Assembly: GCA_017430675.1 (NCBI GenBank) | Contig: JAFRMM010000161.1 | Location: forward strand, 10,970-74,969 | Reading direction: 5' to 3' | DNA: 64,000 nucleotides | DNA from: Prevotella sp. | GTDB taxonomy: Bacteria > Bacteroidota > Bacteroidia > Bacteroidales > Bacteroidaceae | In this document: positions 1-8,272 of the stretch, piece after piece | Position numbering within the stretch: the first letter of the stretch is position 1 | Layout: each line of letters begins with the position of its first letter | Translations under genes and position numbers: made by a program | The notes under the pieces: generated by a model | The model's input: only the letters and a program-made list of their open reading frames with translations | Told to the model about the DNA's origin: nothing | The model's database searches: none

Positions 1-2
1 AT

Positions 3-338
3 ATGTGCGCCACCATCCAGGCCGTCTTCGAACTGGCCGGCGCCGAGGCCATCTCTTCCGACGGCTATCCCGCCTGGAAGATGAAGGCCAACTCTAAACT
101 CCAGGAGATCGTGGTGTCGTCGTACAAGAAACTCTTCGGCAAAGCCCCCATCGTTCGAGGCATCCATGCCGGACTGGAGTGCGGTCTCTTCTCCGAGCGC
201 TACCCTAACCTCGACATGGTGAGTTTTGGTCCCACCTTGCGCTTCGTACACACCCCAGACGAACGTCTGCACATCCCTACCGTCCAGATGGTGTGGGATC
301 ACCTGCTTGACGTGCTCAGAAACATTCCACAGAAATGA
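3..338 (+). CDS. pepD: PepD-type dipeptidase, C-terminal fragment (cut by window edge)
   Basis: This is the last 111 residues of an aminoacyl-histidine (cytosol nonspecific) dipeptidase, a zinc peptidase of the M20 family that hydrolyses dipeptides in the cytoplasm. The visible part matches the end of the family: a catalytic-domain C-terminus with HAGLECGLF followed by the DMVSFGPT segment and a final HTPDERLHI stretch, whose histidine is an expected metal or substrate ligand. The reading frame is open to the window edge, so the first Met is not the real start. The stop overlaps the start of the next gene by four bases (ATGA), suggesting translational coupling. The family call is firm. Confidence 0.88.
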   Translation: MCATIQAVFELAGAEAISSDGYPAWKMKANSKLQEIVVSSYKKLFGKAPIVRGIHAGLECGLFSERYPNLDMVSFGPTLRFVHTPDERLHIPTVQMVWDHLLDVLRNIPQK

Positions 339-697
339 AGTCGCACACATATTATATTATAAGTGGAATATTAGCCCTGCTGCTGTTCGTTTCATGCGGA
401 CAGCAGTATCATGCCGAGAATACGGTGGAGGCTTTTGTGGAAGCGAATATGGAACAGCACGACAAGATCATGCACCGTGACTATGCCGATATCGGAAAGA
501 CGCGCCACATTAACGACTCCGTTATCAATGTCATGCGTCAGCGCGGGGCTCAGGGATTCAAGAAAGACATCACCTACGGACAGATGCCTGAAGGTGACCT
601 CTTTTACCTGAGAATGAGATACGTACTCGAGGGCGACACCCTGCAAAACACTTTCTACTTGAATCATGAACTGACGGAGGTCATAGCATTCAAATAA
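335..697 (+). CDS. Small lipoprotein of unknown function
   Basis: A 120-residue protein with a type II signal peptide. A hydrophobic stretch (residues 8-20) ends in a lipobox-like FVSC, so Cys21 would be lipidated and the mature protein anchored in the outer or inner membrane. The mature part is short, charged and has no motif I recognise. It starts inside the pepD stop codon (ATGA overlap), so it is probably the last gene of the pepD transcript. The tRNA promoter begins 27 bases after its stop. Function unknown. Confidence 0.75.
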   Translation: MKSHTYYIISGILALLLFVSCGQQYHAENTVEAFVEANMEQHDKIMHRDYADIGKTRHINDSVINVMRQRGAQGFKKDITYGQMPEGDLFYLRMRYVLEGDTLQNTFYLNHELTEVIAFK

Positions 698-723
698 CTT
701 TTTCAAAAAAAATTGTCGAAAAA

Positions 724-755
724 TTTGCAGAATCGAAAAATAAGTCGTACCTTTG
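724..755 (+). promoter_or_regulatory. Bacteroidetes-type promoter for the tRNA pair
   Basis: TTTG at 724-727 and TAccTTTG at 748-755 are separated by 20 bases, which matches the Bacteroidetes sigma-ABfr consensus (TTTG, about 20 bases, TAnnTTTG). It points at the tRNA-Ser and tRNA-Glu genes. Confidence 0.8.
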
Positions 756-805
756 CACCCGCATTTGAGGAGATAACCCCTCGGTTTCTAACACAAAGCA
801 TTCTT

Positions 806-895
806 GGAAGGATGGGTGAGTGGCTGAAACCAGCAGTTTGCTAAACTGCCGTACGGGTTCCCGTACCGGGGGTTCGAATCCCCCTCCTTCCGCCA
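806..895 (+). tRNA. tRNA-Ser, anticodon GCU
   Basis: Complete serine tRNA of 90 bases with an encoded CCA (893-895). The acceptor stem GGAAGGA (806-812) pairs with TCCTTCC (885-891). There is a long variable arm (gtacgggttcccgtac), as expected for class II tRNAs, a T-loop GGTTCGAATC, and an anticodon GCT within TTGCTAA. It reads AGC/AGU serine codons. Confidence 0.95.
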
Positions 896-923
896 GGGGG
901 CAGACTCCAAGAGAATGCAGCGC

Positions 924-995
924 GGTCGATTCATCTAATGGTTAGGATACAAGATTCTCAATCTTGGCATAGGGGTTCGATTCCCCTATCGACTA
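924..995 (+). tRNA. tRNA-Glu, anticodon CUC
   Basis: A 72-base glutamate tRNA. The acceptor GGTCGAT (924-930) pairs with ATCGACT (988-994, including one G-U pair), the D-arm contains TAATGGTTAGGATA, the anticodon is CTC in TTCTCAA, and the T-loop is GGTTCGATTC. CCA is not encoded. It lies 28 bases after tRNA-Ser and shares its promoter and terminator. Confidence 0.93.
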
Positions 996-1000
996 CAAAA

Positions 1001-1026
1001 GCCGCTGAATATCAGCGGCTTTTTTG
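1001..1026 (+). terminator. Rho-independent terminator after the tRNA genes
   Basis: GCCGCTGA (1001-1008) pairs with TCAGCGGC (1012-1019) across a short AT-rich loop and is followed by TTTTTTG. It also lies just beyond the convergent queA stop at 1035. Confidence 0.88.
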
Positions 1027-1034
1027 TTTATACT

Positions 1035-2267
1035 TTATGGTATCAGCAGCGAAGAGTCGCCATAACTGAGAAAACGGAAATTGTGGGAGAGAGCGTAATC
1101 ATAGATCTTATGCCAGTCGCCTTTGACAAAAGCACTCACAAGAAGCAGGAGCGTAGATTGCGGTTGATGGAAATTGGTGATGAGCATCTTTACGATCCTG
1201 TAGTCGTATCCAGGGGCAATAATAATCTGCGTACTGCTGTGGAGGACGTCCATATTGTGGGTGTCCATCCAAGATAAAATGGCCTTGAGGCTATCATGTG
1301 CCTCACACAGGGGACAGTCTCCGTGTGAGGTATAGGGTTCCCATTGGGCGACATGAAGTTGGGATTCTGTCAGATGGGGGTTCTGCATCACCTTCAGCCC
1401 CATGTAGTATAGGCTCTCCAGAGTGCGGACACTGGTGGTGCCGACGGCTATGGCACAGGCATCATGGGCAATCAACTTCTGGATCGTCTCACGGCGCACA
1501 CTGATAAACTCGGTATGCATCTCGTGGCCCTCAATCTCTTCGCTTTTGACGGGTTTGAAAGTGCCTGCGCCAACGTGGAGCGTCAGTTCCTCACGATCTA
1601 TACCTCGGACATCAAGTTCTGCCAACACCTCAGGAGTGAAATGAAGTCCCGCCGTTGGCGCTGCCACACTACCCTTGATCTTGGAATAGACGGTCTGATA
1701 GGTAGTCTTGTCGCTCTCCTGCGTCTCACGATTCAAATAAGGAGGTATCGGTAATTCACCCATTGTATCAATGACCTCTGCAAAACTGACATTACCTGTC
1801 CATTCGAAATCGATGCGATGGCTAGTGCCATGGAAAGAGCCTCGTGTTGCCTTAACGGTTACTGGTTCTGGGTTATTAGTTATTGTTATCGTTCTTGTCA
1901 GCGTGCCTTCCTTCCATTTCTTCAGATTGCCCACCAGACAATACCACGCACAATGACCCGTGGCCTGGAACATCAGTTCGTAGTCGGAAGGCTCGGCGGG
2001 CTCCAGCAGGAACACTTCGATAAGGGCTCCCGTGTCTTTGCGGAAGTGCATGCGGGCCTGAATGACCTTCGTATTGTTAAACACCATCAAGGATCCCTCC
2101 GGCAGATAGTCAGGAAGATGATAGAACACATCCTCCCCTACCTCACCCTTGTTGTAGATGAGCAGTTTGGAATGGTCGCGCCGGGCTATCGGAAACTTGG
2201 CGATACGCTCGTCGGGCAGCGGATAGTTGTACTCGCTGATATGGATATGTCTGGGATCGGACGTCAT
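1035..2267 (-). CDS. queA: S-adenosylmethionine:tRNA ribosyltransferase-isomerase
   Basis: QueA transfers and isomerises the ribosyl part of SAM onto 7-aminomethyl-7-deazaguanine in tRNA, giving epoxyqueuosine at the wobble position of GUN anticodons. At 410 residues it is longer than the roughly 350 of proteobacterial QueA, as is usual in Bacteroidetes. Family landmarks are MGELPIPPYL (169-178), APTAGLHFT (203-211), HVGAGTFKPV (231-240) and HEMHTE (248-253). It overlaps the upstream PAP2 gene by four bases and is the last gene of the moxR/Bat operon, an unusual partner for a tRNA-modification enzyme. Call secure. Confidence 0.95.
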   Translation of the reverse strand: MTSDPRHIHISEYNYPLPDERIAKFPIARRDHSKLLIYNKGEVGEDVFYHLPDYLPEGSLMVFNNTKVIQARMHFRKDTGALIEVFLLEPAEPSDYELMFQATGHCAWYCLVGNLKKWKEGTLTRTITITNNPEPVTVKATRGSFHGTSHRIDFEWTGNVSFAEVIDTMGELPIPPYLNRETQESDKTTYQTVYSKIKGSVAAPTAGLHFTPEVLAELDVRGIDREELTLHVGAGTFKPVKSEEIEGHEMHTEFISVRRETIQKLIAHDACAIAVGTTSVRTLESLYYMGLKVMQNPHLTESQLHVAQWEPYTSHGDCPLCEAHDSLKAILSWMDTHNMDVLHSSTQIIIAPGYDYRIVKMLITNFHQPQSTLLLLVSAFVKGDWHKIYDYALSHNFRFLSYGDSSLLIP

Positions 2268-2992
2268 AGGATACAGGATTTTATCAGGGCAAAGACCAGT
2301 GTAAAGACCAGGACAACGACAGGGATGTCACAGTCTTTGTGCTGATAGCCCGTAGATGTGTATTGCGAGGAGATGAGCCGCCGACCTGAGGTCATGTTAC
2401 GCGTCAGTCGGTAGAAAAGGAAATAGACAATGGTGCCGACGAGGAAACCCCATGTCAGTCCCACGAGGATATCTCCTGGGAAATGAACACCCAAGTAAAG
2501 GCGCGTCCAACAGTTTGTCAGTGACCAGGTGATCATGGCCGTAGAAAGTAGTCGGCTTCTGATGAGCCAGCAGAAGAATATGGCGATGCTGAATGTGTTG
2601 GCGGCGTGGGCGGAGAAGAAACCATACCTTCCTCCCCTGTAACCATCGACGACATCCACCGCTGCTCCGATAACGGGATCATGCGTAGGGCGCCACCTGG
2701 CAACGGTGGGCTTGACGATCAGGTCATCGACAGTACCAGCCAACAACACACACAGGCCAGCGGCCCCAAGGATCATCAATACCTTACGGAAGTTCTCATT
2801 GTTTCTCAGCACTACAATGAAAAGACTGACATAGAGTGGAACCCATGTGATGGCCGTCGTCAGCACATGAGCCATACGGTCGAGGAACAAGGAGTCGCTG
2901 CCATTGACTGCCAACAAAGCCTCCCTGTCGAATGATTCCAACATCGGCAGCAAGCCCTGGGCTTCCATGAGTATCGTCTGTAGTGCCGTCAT
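2264..2992 (-). CDS. PAP2-family membrane phosphatase
   Basis: A 242-residue integral membrane phosphatase of the PAP2 (type 2 phosphatidic acid phosphatase) superfamily. All three signature motifs are present: K94 to R101-P102 (KPTVARWRP), SAHA at 127-130 with its catalytic histidine, and R164...H170...D174 (RLYLGVHFPGD). About five hydrophobic helices surround them, plus a C-terminal one near residues 223-240. Likely substrates are lipid phosphates or undecaprenyl pyrophosphate; the sequence does not say which. It overlaps batD-batE upstream by one base and queA downstream by four, so it is translated within the Bat operon. Confidence 0.88.
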   Translation of the reverse strand: MTALQTILMEAQGLLPMLESFDREALLAVNGSDSLFLDRMAHVLTTAITWVPLYVSLFIVVLRNNENFRKVLMILGAAGLCVLLAGTVDDLIVKPTVARWRPTHDPVIGAAVDVVDGYRGGRYGFFSAHAANTFSIAIFFCWLIRSRLLSTAMITWSLTNCWTRLYLGVHFPGDILVGLTWGFLVGTIVYFLFYRLTRNMTSGRRLISSQYTSTGYQHKDCDIPVVVLVFTLVFALIKSCIL

Positions 2993-5568
2993 CAGATCTC
3001 CTCCAGTTGTTTACCCTCAATCCATCCTTCCTTGCCGTCAGCAATACGAATTTCCTTCCAGTCCTTCATCGAGCCGTCAGTTATCGTCACCTTCGTTCCC
3101 TCGTGGAGAATGAAGAGGTCGGTACCATTGCTGGCAGGTGTACTCTTGACCGTCACTGACGGAGTGATAACGATGGCTCCTTTACGGAAGAGCAGGTTTT
3201 GTTTCTGCTGCCAGGCAAAGATATTACTCAGTGCAAACAACACCAACAGCACTATGCCGCCGAAGAAGCCTATCTTACGGAGCCATATAAGATTAGAGAA
3301 CAGATAGACCAGCAGGAGAATGATCACCAGAGTCAGGGACACCAATGCGCTACGGGCCCAGCCATCGACGCTCATCAGGTTTACCAGTGATCTGTACCAT
3401 GTGAAGAAGAACATCTCCGACTCGGGCACGATTTTGTCGATGGTCTTCGCCTGCGCTATCTGGAGGTTGAAGCGGATATCACGGTCGCCAGGCGAGAGTA
3501 GCAGGGCCCGCTCATAGTTCAGCACGGCCCGAGTGATGTTCTCCGAACGGTAATAGGCATTACCCAGGTTATAGTAAAGAGCGGCAGAGGCTCCCTGCTT
3601 TAGCAAGGCCTCATAATCCTTGATGGCCTGCTGGTACTCTCCTCGAGTATATGCACTGTCGGCCTCGGCCTTAGTGACAGCCTGTCCTGCTGCTGGTATC
3701 AGCAACATCAGGAGAAGCACAGCGGTCTTCGCTGACGGACGCCGTTTCTTCATCGTGGCCTCGATCTGCTCAATGGCAGTAATGGCCTTATCATATACCT
3801 TATTCATATTACCCTTCGGATCACCCGGTGCATAGCGTTCAAACTCACACTCGTCGAGGGCACCCATAAACTGGCTGACGGTCTCCTCACCGACGTTACG
3901 CTCGGAGAGCCGCTGACTGATGTTATCGTGTGAGAGTTGTTCGACAGGGATGGTCAGTTTGTCACCGACATAGCCCCACAGGGCACGGAGTACCTCGTCG
4001 TAGAACTCACCAGGCTTGTTGTCCGTCATCAGGCGGGCTGCTTTCTTCAGACGTTTTGTCGCCACCTTATTGGCCTTCTTACCCCGCATCTTGGTGACAT
4101 TGGCATTATCGATGGCCCGCTGGCGGAATACGATGAATAGGGTGATGAACACCAGTGCCAGCAAGGACAGTGATACCCAGTAACCGGTAGAACCAAAGAA
4201 AAAATCATCAAGTGAGTGCTGGCGGGTGTCGCCTGTCTTGATATAGCGGATATCCTTTGTCAACTCCTGCAGATCCGTCTGACCTGAGAAATCATTGACG
4301 GACGCTGCTCCAGAACCCTTGGCGACGTCAAGCGTAAACGACTCACTCTTAACGGTCTTATAGGCATTCTCTGAAGTATCGAAATAAGTAAACTCCACTG
4401 GTGGAATCTCATATTTGCCCTGATGGCGCGGTACCACCAGGATATCGTAGATCATGGAGCCTTCAATGCCATTGGTTGTCAGTTTGGTCTTATCCGTGAT
4501 CTTCGGCTCATACCTGTCAAAGTCCTTGGGGATATTGATGGTGGGCTGTTTAATGAGTTTCAGATTTCCTGTACCACTGACGATCACCTGTATGGAAACG
4601 GGGTCATTGGCCTTCACCTCTGTCTTGTCGAGTCGTGCAGAGAGATTGAACTTTCCGACGCCACCAGAAAAGTTGGCAGGACGTTCCGGCAGGGGATCCA
4701 CCTGGATCTCGATGCCAGGAGCCACGATTTTCTTCTTTACCTCCACATAGCCGGAACCGCCATTGAAGAATGCCTCAAAGGGGTCAATGTTGCGGTTCTG
4801 CTGTACGACGATACCCTCGAAGGTGATACTGGGAATCTCCAACTTTCCTGTCATCTGGGGGAACATGACGTACTGGCTCCATGTCGTGGTCTTGTACGGA
4901 CGGCCATTAAAGGTCTCTATGGAGAAACTCTTCTGCTGCGGCAGATCCACCTCCTGTGTGTAGAAACTCTTAAGGTCGGGCATATCACCACGCAGACTCG
5001 TCAGTCCCACAAGCGTATAGACCTTATAGGTCAGCAAGATTGGCTCCTGCTCATGAACCCGTTTCTTGTTGGCACTCACCTTGATGAAGAGATCGGAGCC
5101 GGAGATCTGACTACCTGCATCCCTAATCTCGCCACCGTCATCCTGCTGGTGCTGACGGGACATGCTGCCATTACTCTGTGCGGAGCCAGACACCTTGATT
5201 GTCAGAGGATTAGAGGCGATGCTCTTACCTCCTACCACGACATGAGCCGGGGGAATGGTGAACGAACCGTTCTTGGTGGCACAGACGATATACGTATAGG
5301 TAATCGACGACGAGGAACTCGTATGGCCGTTGATCATCTGATAACTCGACTGCGTGGAGCGGTTAGGACCTATCAGCACCTCCAGTTCCCCTGGGATGTC
5401 ACCAGCACGGAAATCACTGACATTCTGGGTGTTGACTGTATATGTCAGGCGGAACTGCTCTCCCACCGCGACATGCGAGGGGGCAGAACCTGTCAGTGTC
5501 TGAGCCATCGCCGCTATCGCGGCCATCATCAAACATACTATCGTAAATAATCGCTTCATGACTACCAA
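2992..5568 (-). CDS. batD-batE: BatD-BatE fusion protein (aerotolerance)
   Basis: An 858-residue fusion of two normally separate Bat proteins. Residues 1-22 are a signal peptide. Residues 25-420 carry the BatD beta-rich repeats (EVDLPQQKSF, SGTGNLKLI), followed by a transmembrane helix at 462-482 and a cytoplasmic helical segment. A second, intact signal-peptide-like sequence starts at Met606 (KKRRPSAK, then a hydrophobic core ending AAGQA at 630). Residues 634-705 are TPR repeats, 740-760 and 766-786 are transmembrane, and 790-858 resemble a bacterial SH3 domain. This second half is BatE. It shares seven bases with batB-batC. Bat proteins are linked to oxygen tolerance in Bacteroides, with no defined biochemistry. 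Confidence 0.85.
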   Translation of the reverse strand: MVVMKRLFTIVCLMMAAIAAMAQTLTGSAPSHVAVGEQFRLTYTVNTQNVSDFRAGDIPGELEVLIGPNRSTQSSYQMINGHTSSSSSITYTYIVCATKNGSFTIPPAHVVVGGKSIASNPLTIKVSGSAQSNGSMSRQHQQDDGGEIRDAGSQISGSDLFIKVSANKKRVHEQEPILLTYKVYTLVGLTSLRGDMPDLKSFYTQEVDLPQQKSFSIETFNGRPYKTTTWSQYVMFPQMTGKLEIPSITFEGIVVQQNRNIDPFEAFFNGGSGYVEVKKKIVAPGIEIQVDPLPERPANFSGGVGKFNLSARLDKTEVKANDPVSIQVIVSGTGNLKLIKQPTINIPKDFDRYEPKITDKTKLTTNGIEGSMIYDILVVPRHQGKYEIPPVEFTYFDTSENAYKTVKSESFTLDVAKGSGAASVNDFSGQTDLQELTKDIRYIKTGDTRQHSLDDFFFGSTGYWVSLSLLALVFITLFIVFRQRAIDNANVTKMRGKKANKVATKRLKKAARLMTDNKPGEFYDEVLRALWGYVGDKLTIPVEQLSHDNISQRLSERNVGEETVSQFMGALDECEFERYAPGDPKGNMNKVYDKAITAIEQIEATMKKRRPSAKTAVLLLMLLIPAAGQAVTKAEADSAYTRGEYQQAIKDYEALLKQGASAALYYNLGNAYYRSENITRAVLNYERALLLSPGDRDIRFNLQIAQAKTIDKIVPESEMFFFTWYRSLVNLMSVDGWARSALVSLTLVIILLLVYLFSNLIWLRKIGFFGGIVLLVLFALSNIFAWQQKQNLLFRKGAIVITPSVTVKSTPASNGTDLFILHEGTKVTITDGSMKDWKEIRIADGKEGWIEGKQLEEI

Positions 5569-7262
5569 TTCTTCTGGATGTTACGGCGCTGGGGCTGTTG
5601 CTGTGCCTTTTTCAACTTGTCCTGCGTCTGTTTTTCATTCTGGATAGCGGCATTCAACAACTGCTCCGCATTCTCCTTGCTCATCTGGGGCTTGGACTGT
5701 TCCTGTTGCTTCTGATCCTGCTTATCCTGTTTCTCCTCCGGTTTCTGCTGGTCTTTCTTGTCGTCGTTCTTCTTGTCATCATTGTTCTGCTGATCCTGGT
5801 TCTGCCTATTCTGATCCTGCTTCTGTTTCAGATGCTTGCAGAGAACGAGGTTATAGCGTGTCTCGTCATCATCCGGGTTCAGGCGCAGGGCGTTCTTGTA
5901 GGCCTCAATGGCCTCACCATACATCTTATGCGTCTGGCAAACGACACCCATATTATGATAGGACTGCGACCTCCGAAGGGGATTGGTCTCCAACTTGGCG
6001 GCACTCTCAAACTGCTCCACGGCGGCAGAGTCTTTCTTCTGCGCCATCAAGGCGTTGCCCAAGTTAAAGGCAGCCTGCGGATTCTTGGGATTCTTCTCGA
6101 TGGCCTTACGATAAGAGACCTCAGCCCCAGGATAGTCACCACGATGAAACTGCCTGTTTCCCTGACGGATATACTGGCGGTCTGTCTGTGCGACAGCCGT
6201 CATCGTCATCAGGAGGAACAACATCGCCGTCACCTTCTTCCTGCTGCCAAAGAGTGAGATATTTTTCAGCAACGGGTTCTTACGGTCAAATATACAGATC
6301 TCAAGGATCAGCAATATCAAGGCCAGTATGCCGAAGGCCTGGAACTGCTCGTCGAACTCGCTGTACATGGTAGAGGTCGTCTCTTTCTTGGACAGTTTGT
6401 CCAACTCATTGTCGAGTTGCTCCTGGGCAGCGCTGTTGTTCTCAACATGGATATAGGCACCACCGCCAGCCTGAGCCACCTCTTTACACATATCCTCGTT
6501 CAGGGCAGACATCACGGTATTGCCCGCATTGTCCTTCATATAATCACCCGTACCGGGAATGGGAACAGGCGCACCATTGACAGAACCGACACCAAGCACA
6601 TAGACGCGCATCCCGTTGTCCTTGGCGGCCTTGGCAGACACTACCGCCCCGCCCTCATGGTCCTCGCCGTCAGTGATGACCACAATGGCCTTTCCTATGC
6701 CCTCCTCCTGCGTAAAACTGTGGGTAGCCATATCAATAGCCCGCGCGATATCCGTTCCCTGGGTGGCAATCATCGACGGATCAATACTGCTGAGGAACAT
6801 CTTGGCAGAGACATGGTCGCTCGTGATGGGAAGTTGCACAAAAGCATCACCCGCAAAGACAATCAGACCAATCTTGTCATTGGAGAAATGGTCAACCAGA
6901 TTCTCCACCATCATCTTACTGCGATCCAGACGGCTGGGCACGATATCCTCTGCCCGCATGGAGTTACTGATATCCATCACAATGATCGTCTCGATACCTA
7001 CTCGCTTCTCATGGCTGATCTTCGTACCCAACTGCGGACGGGCCAGCATCACGATGAGCAGAGCCAAGGCACCTTGCAGAATCCAAAACTTCACGGAGGG
7101 GCGGAGACGGGACACGTCAGGCATCAACCTTTTCAGCAATGTGATATCACCAAACTTACGGAGCCGTTTCTTCTGGTTCCTGTAGGAAATAAACCTGATG
7201 AGTGCCAATATGGGAATCAGCACCAGCAGGTAGAGATATATGGGGTCTTCAAATCTGAACAT
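5562..7262 (-). CDS. batB-batC: BatB-BatC fusion: von Willebrand A protein plus TPR protein
   Basis: A 566-residue fusion. Residues 1-335 are BatB: two N-terminal membrane helices, a von Willebrand factor A domain with an intact MIDAS (DISNS, residues 97-101, plus the later TDGEDHEGG), and a helix at 308-325. Residues 341-359 look like a former signal peptide (RKKVTAM, then a hydrophobic core ending AVAQ). Residues 362-475 hold TPR repeats, and the tail (about 478-560) is almost all Q, D, K, N and E. That second part is BatC. The gene starts two bases after the batA stop. VWA domains of this type act in metal-dependent protein assembly, and MoxR-linked VWA proteins are thought to help fold or activate envelope proteins. 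Confidence 0.86.
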   Translation of the reverse strand: MFRFEDPIYLYLLVLIPILALIRFISYRNQKKRLRKFGDITLLKRLMPDVSRLRPSVKFWILQGALALLIVMLARPQLGTKISHEKRVGIETIIVMDISNSMRAEDIVPSRLDRSKMMVENLVDHFSNDKIGLIVFAGDAFVQLPITSDHVSAKMFLSSIDPSMIATQGTDIARAIDMATHSFTQEEGIGKAIVVITDGEDHEGGAVVSAKAAKDNGMRVYVLGVGSVNGAPVPIPGTGDYMKDNAGNTVMSALNEDMCKEVAQAGGGAYIHVENNSAAQEQLDNELDKLSKKETTSTMYSEFDEQFQAFGILALILLILEICIFDRKNPLLKNISLFGSRKKVTAMLFLLMTMTAVAQTDRQYIRQGNRQFHRGDYPGAEVSYRKAIEKNPKNPQAAFNLGNALMAQKKDSAAVEQFESAAKLETNPLRRSQSYHNMGVVCQTHKMYGEAIEAYKNALRLNPDDDETRYNLVLCKHLKQKQDQNRQNQDQQNNDDKKNDDKKDQQKPEEKQDKQDQKQQEQSKPQMSKENAEQLLNAAIQNEKQTQDKLKKAQQQPQRRNIQKNW

Positions 7263-7263
7263 A

Positions 7264-8262
7264 TTACGGTATCCTCCTGAATATGGTTATACGCAATAGG
7301 ATCTCCAACAACAGGGCGATGATGGCTGCGAGGGCGAAAGGCTGATAGGCCTCGTACTTCTTACTGAACTTCTTCACATTCAACTTGCTTTTCTCCAGTT
7401 TGTCGATCTCCTTATAGATATTACGCAATTCCTTCGTATTCGTGGCACGGTAGAAGTCACCTTCCGTGGCGGAAGCAATCTCGCTGAGGGTCTTCGTGTC
7501 AATCTCCACCGGGATGTTCACATACTGTACACCACCAGCCACAGGCATCGGGTATGGTGCCACATTATTCGTTCCCACACCGATGGTATATACACGGATG
7601 CCAAGGCTCCTGGCAATCTCTGCCGCTGTCATCGGCGAGATGTCACCACGGTTATTACTACCATCCGTCAACAGGATCACCACCTTGCTTTTTGCCTTCG
7701 ATTCCTTCAGGCGGGAGACGGCATTGGCCAGTCCCATGCCGATGGCCGTACCATCTTCTATCAGACCACGTGCGGCTATGTCGGTACGCACATTCTGCAG
7801 GAGGTTCAGCAAGGAAGTATGATCCGTCGTCATCGGACACTGGGTAAACGACTCGCCAGCAAAGATCGTCAAACCTATATTATCGTTGGGGCGTCCAGAG
7901 ATAAATTCTGCAGCCACCTGTTTGGCAGCCTCGATGCGGTTGGGCTTCAGGTCTTCTGCCAGCATACTGGTAGAGACGTCCATCGCCAGCATGATATCAA
8001 TACCCTCAACAGTTTCGCTCTTCCAGGAATTCTGTGTCTGTGGACGGGCGAGCACCAACACGATTATCACAAAAGCCAACATTCTGAGGATCAAGGACAG
8101 TGGCATCAGCATCACCTTCCAACTTCTCGGCGCATAGCGGAAGGCAAAGGTGTCACTCATCCGCATCGTCGGCTCAGTCTTCTTCCTGTACATCACATAC
8201 CAGATGAAATAAGGTATGAGAAGCAGGAGTAAAAGCAGATATTCTCTATTGGCAAATTCCAT
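7264..8262 (-). CDS. batA: BatA, membrane-anchored von Willebrand A protein
   Basis: BatA of the aerotolerance operon, 332 residues. Two membrane helices lie at the N-terminus (8-24 and 53-72), a VWA domain follows with the MIDAS motif DVSTS (95-99) and TDGSNNRGD, and a final helix spans about 310-328. The next gene encodes BatB with the same layout, and the two are thought to act together on the periplasmic side or at the membrane. It begins ten bases after the BatD-like gene and forms part of the eight-gene moxR operon. Confidence 0.88.
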   Translation of the reverse strand: MEFANREYLLLLLLLIPYFIWYVMYRKKTEPTMRMSDTFAFRYAPRSWKVMLMPLSLILRMLAFVIIVLVLARPQTQNSWKSETVEGIDIMLAMDVSTSMLAEDLKPNRIEAAKQVAAEFISGRPNDNIGLTIFAGESFTQCPMTTDHTSLLNLLQNVRTDIAARGLIEDGTAIGMGLANAVSRLKESKAKSKVVILLTDGSNNRGDISPMTAAEIARSLGIRVYTIGVGTNNVAPYPMPVAGGVQYVNIPVEIDTKTLSEIASATEGDFYRATNTKELRNIYKEIDKLEKSKLNVKKFSKKYEAYQPFALAAIIALLLEILLRITIFRRIP

Positions 8263-8272
8263 GGGATTCCTT

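Noticed and set aside
4423..5550. Long plus-strand open frame (375 codons) opposite batD-batE
   Set aside because: It lies wholly antisense to a well-supported gene, has no promoter or ribosome-binding site, and its translation resembles no family. Similar antisense frames at 6417-7280, 10345-10959, 24858-25589 and 36148-37065 are shadows for the same reason.
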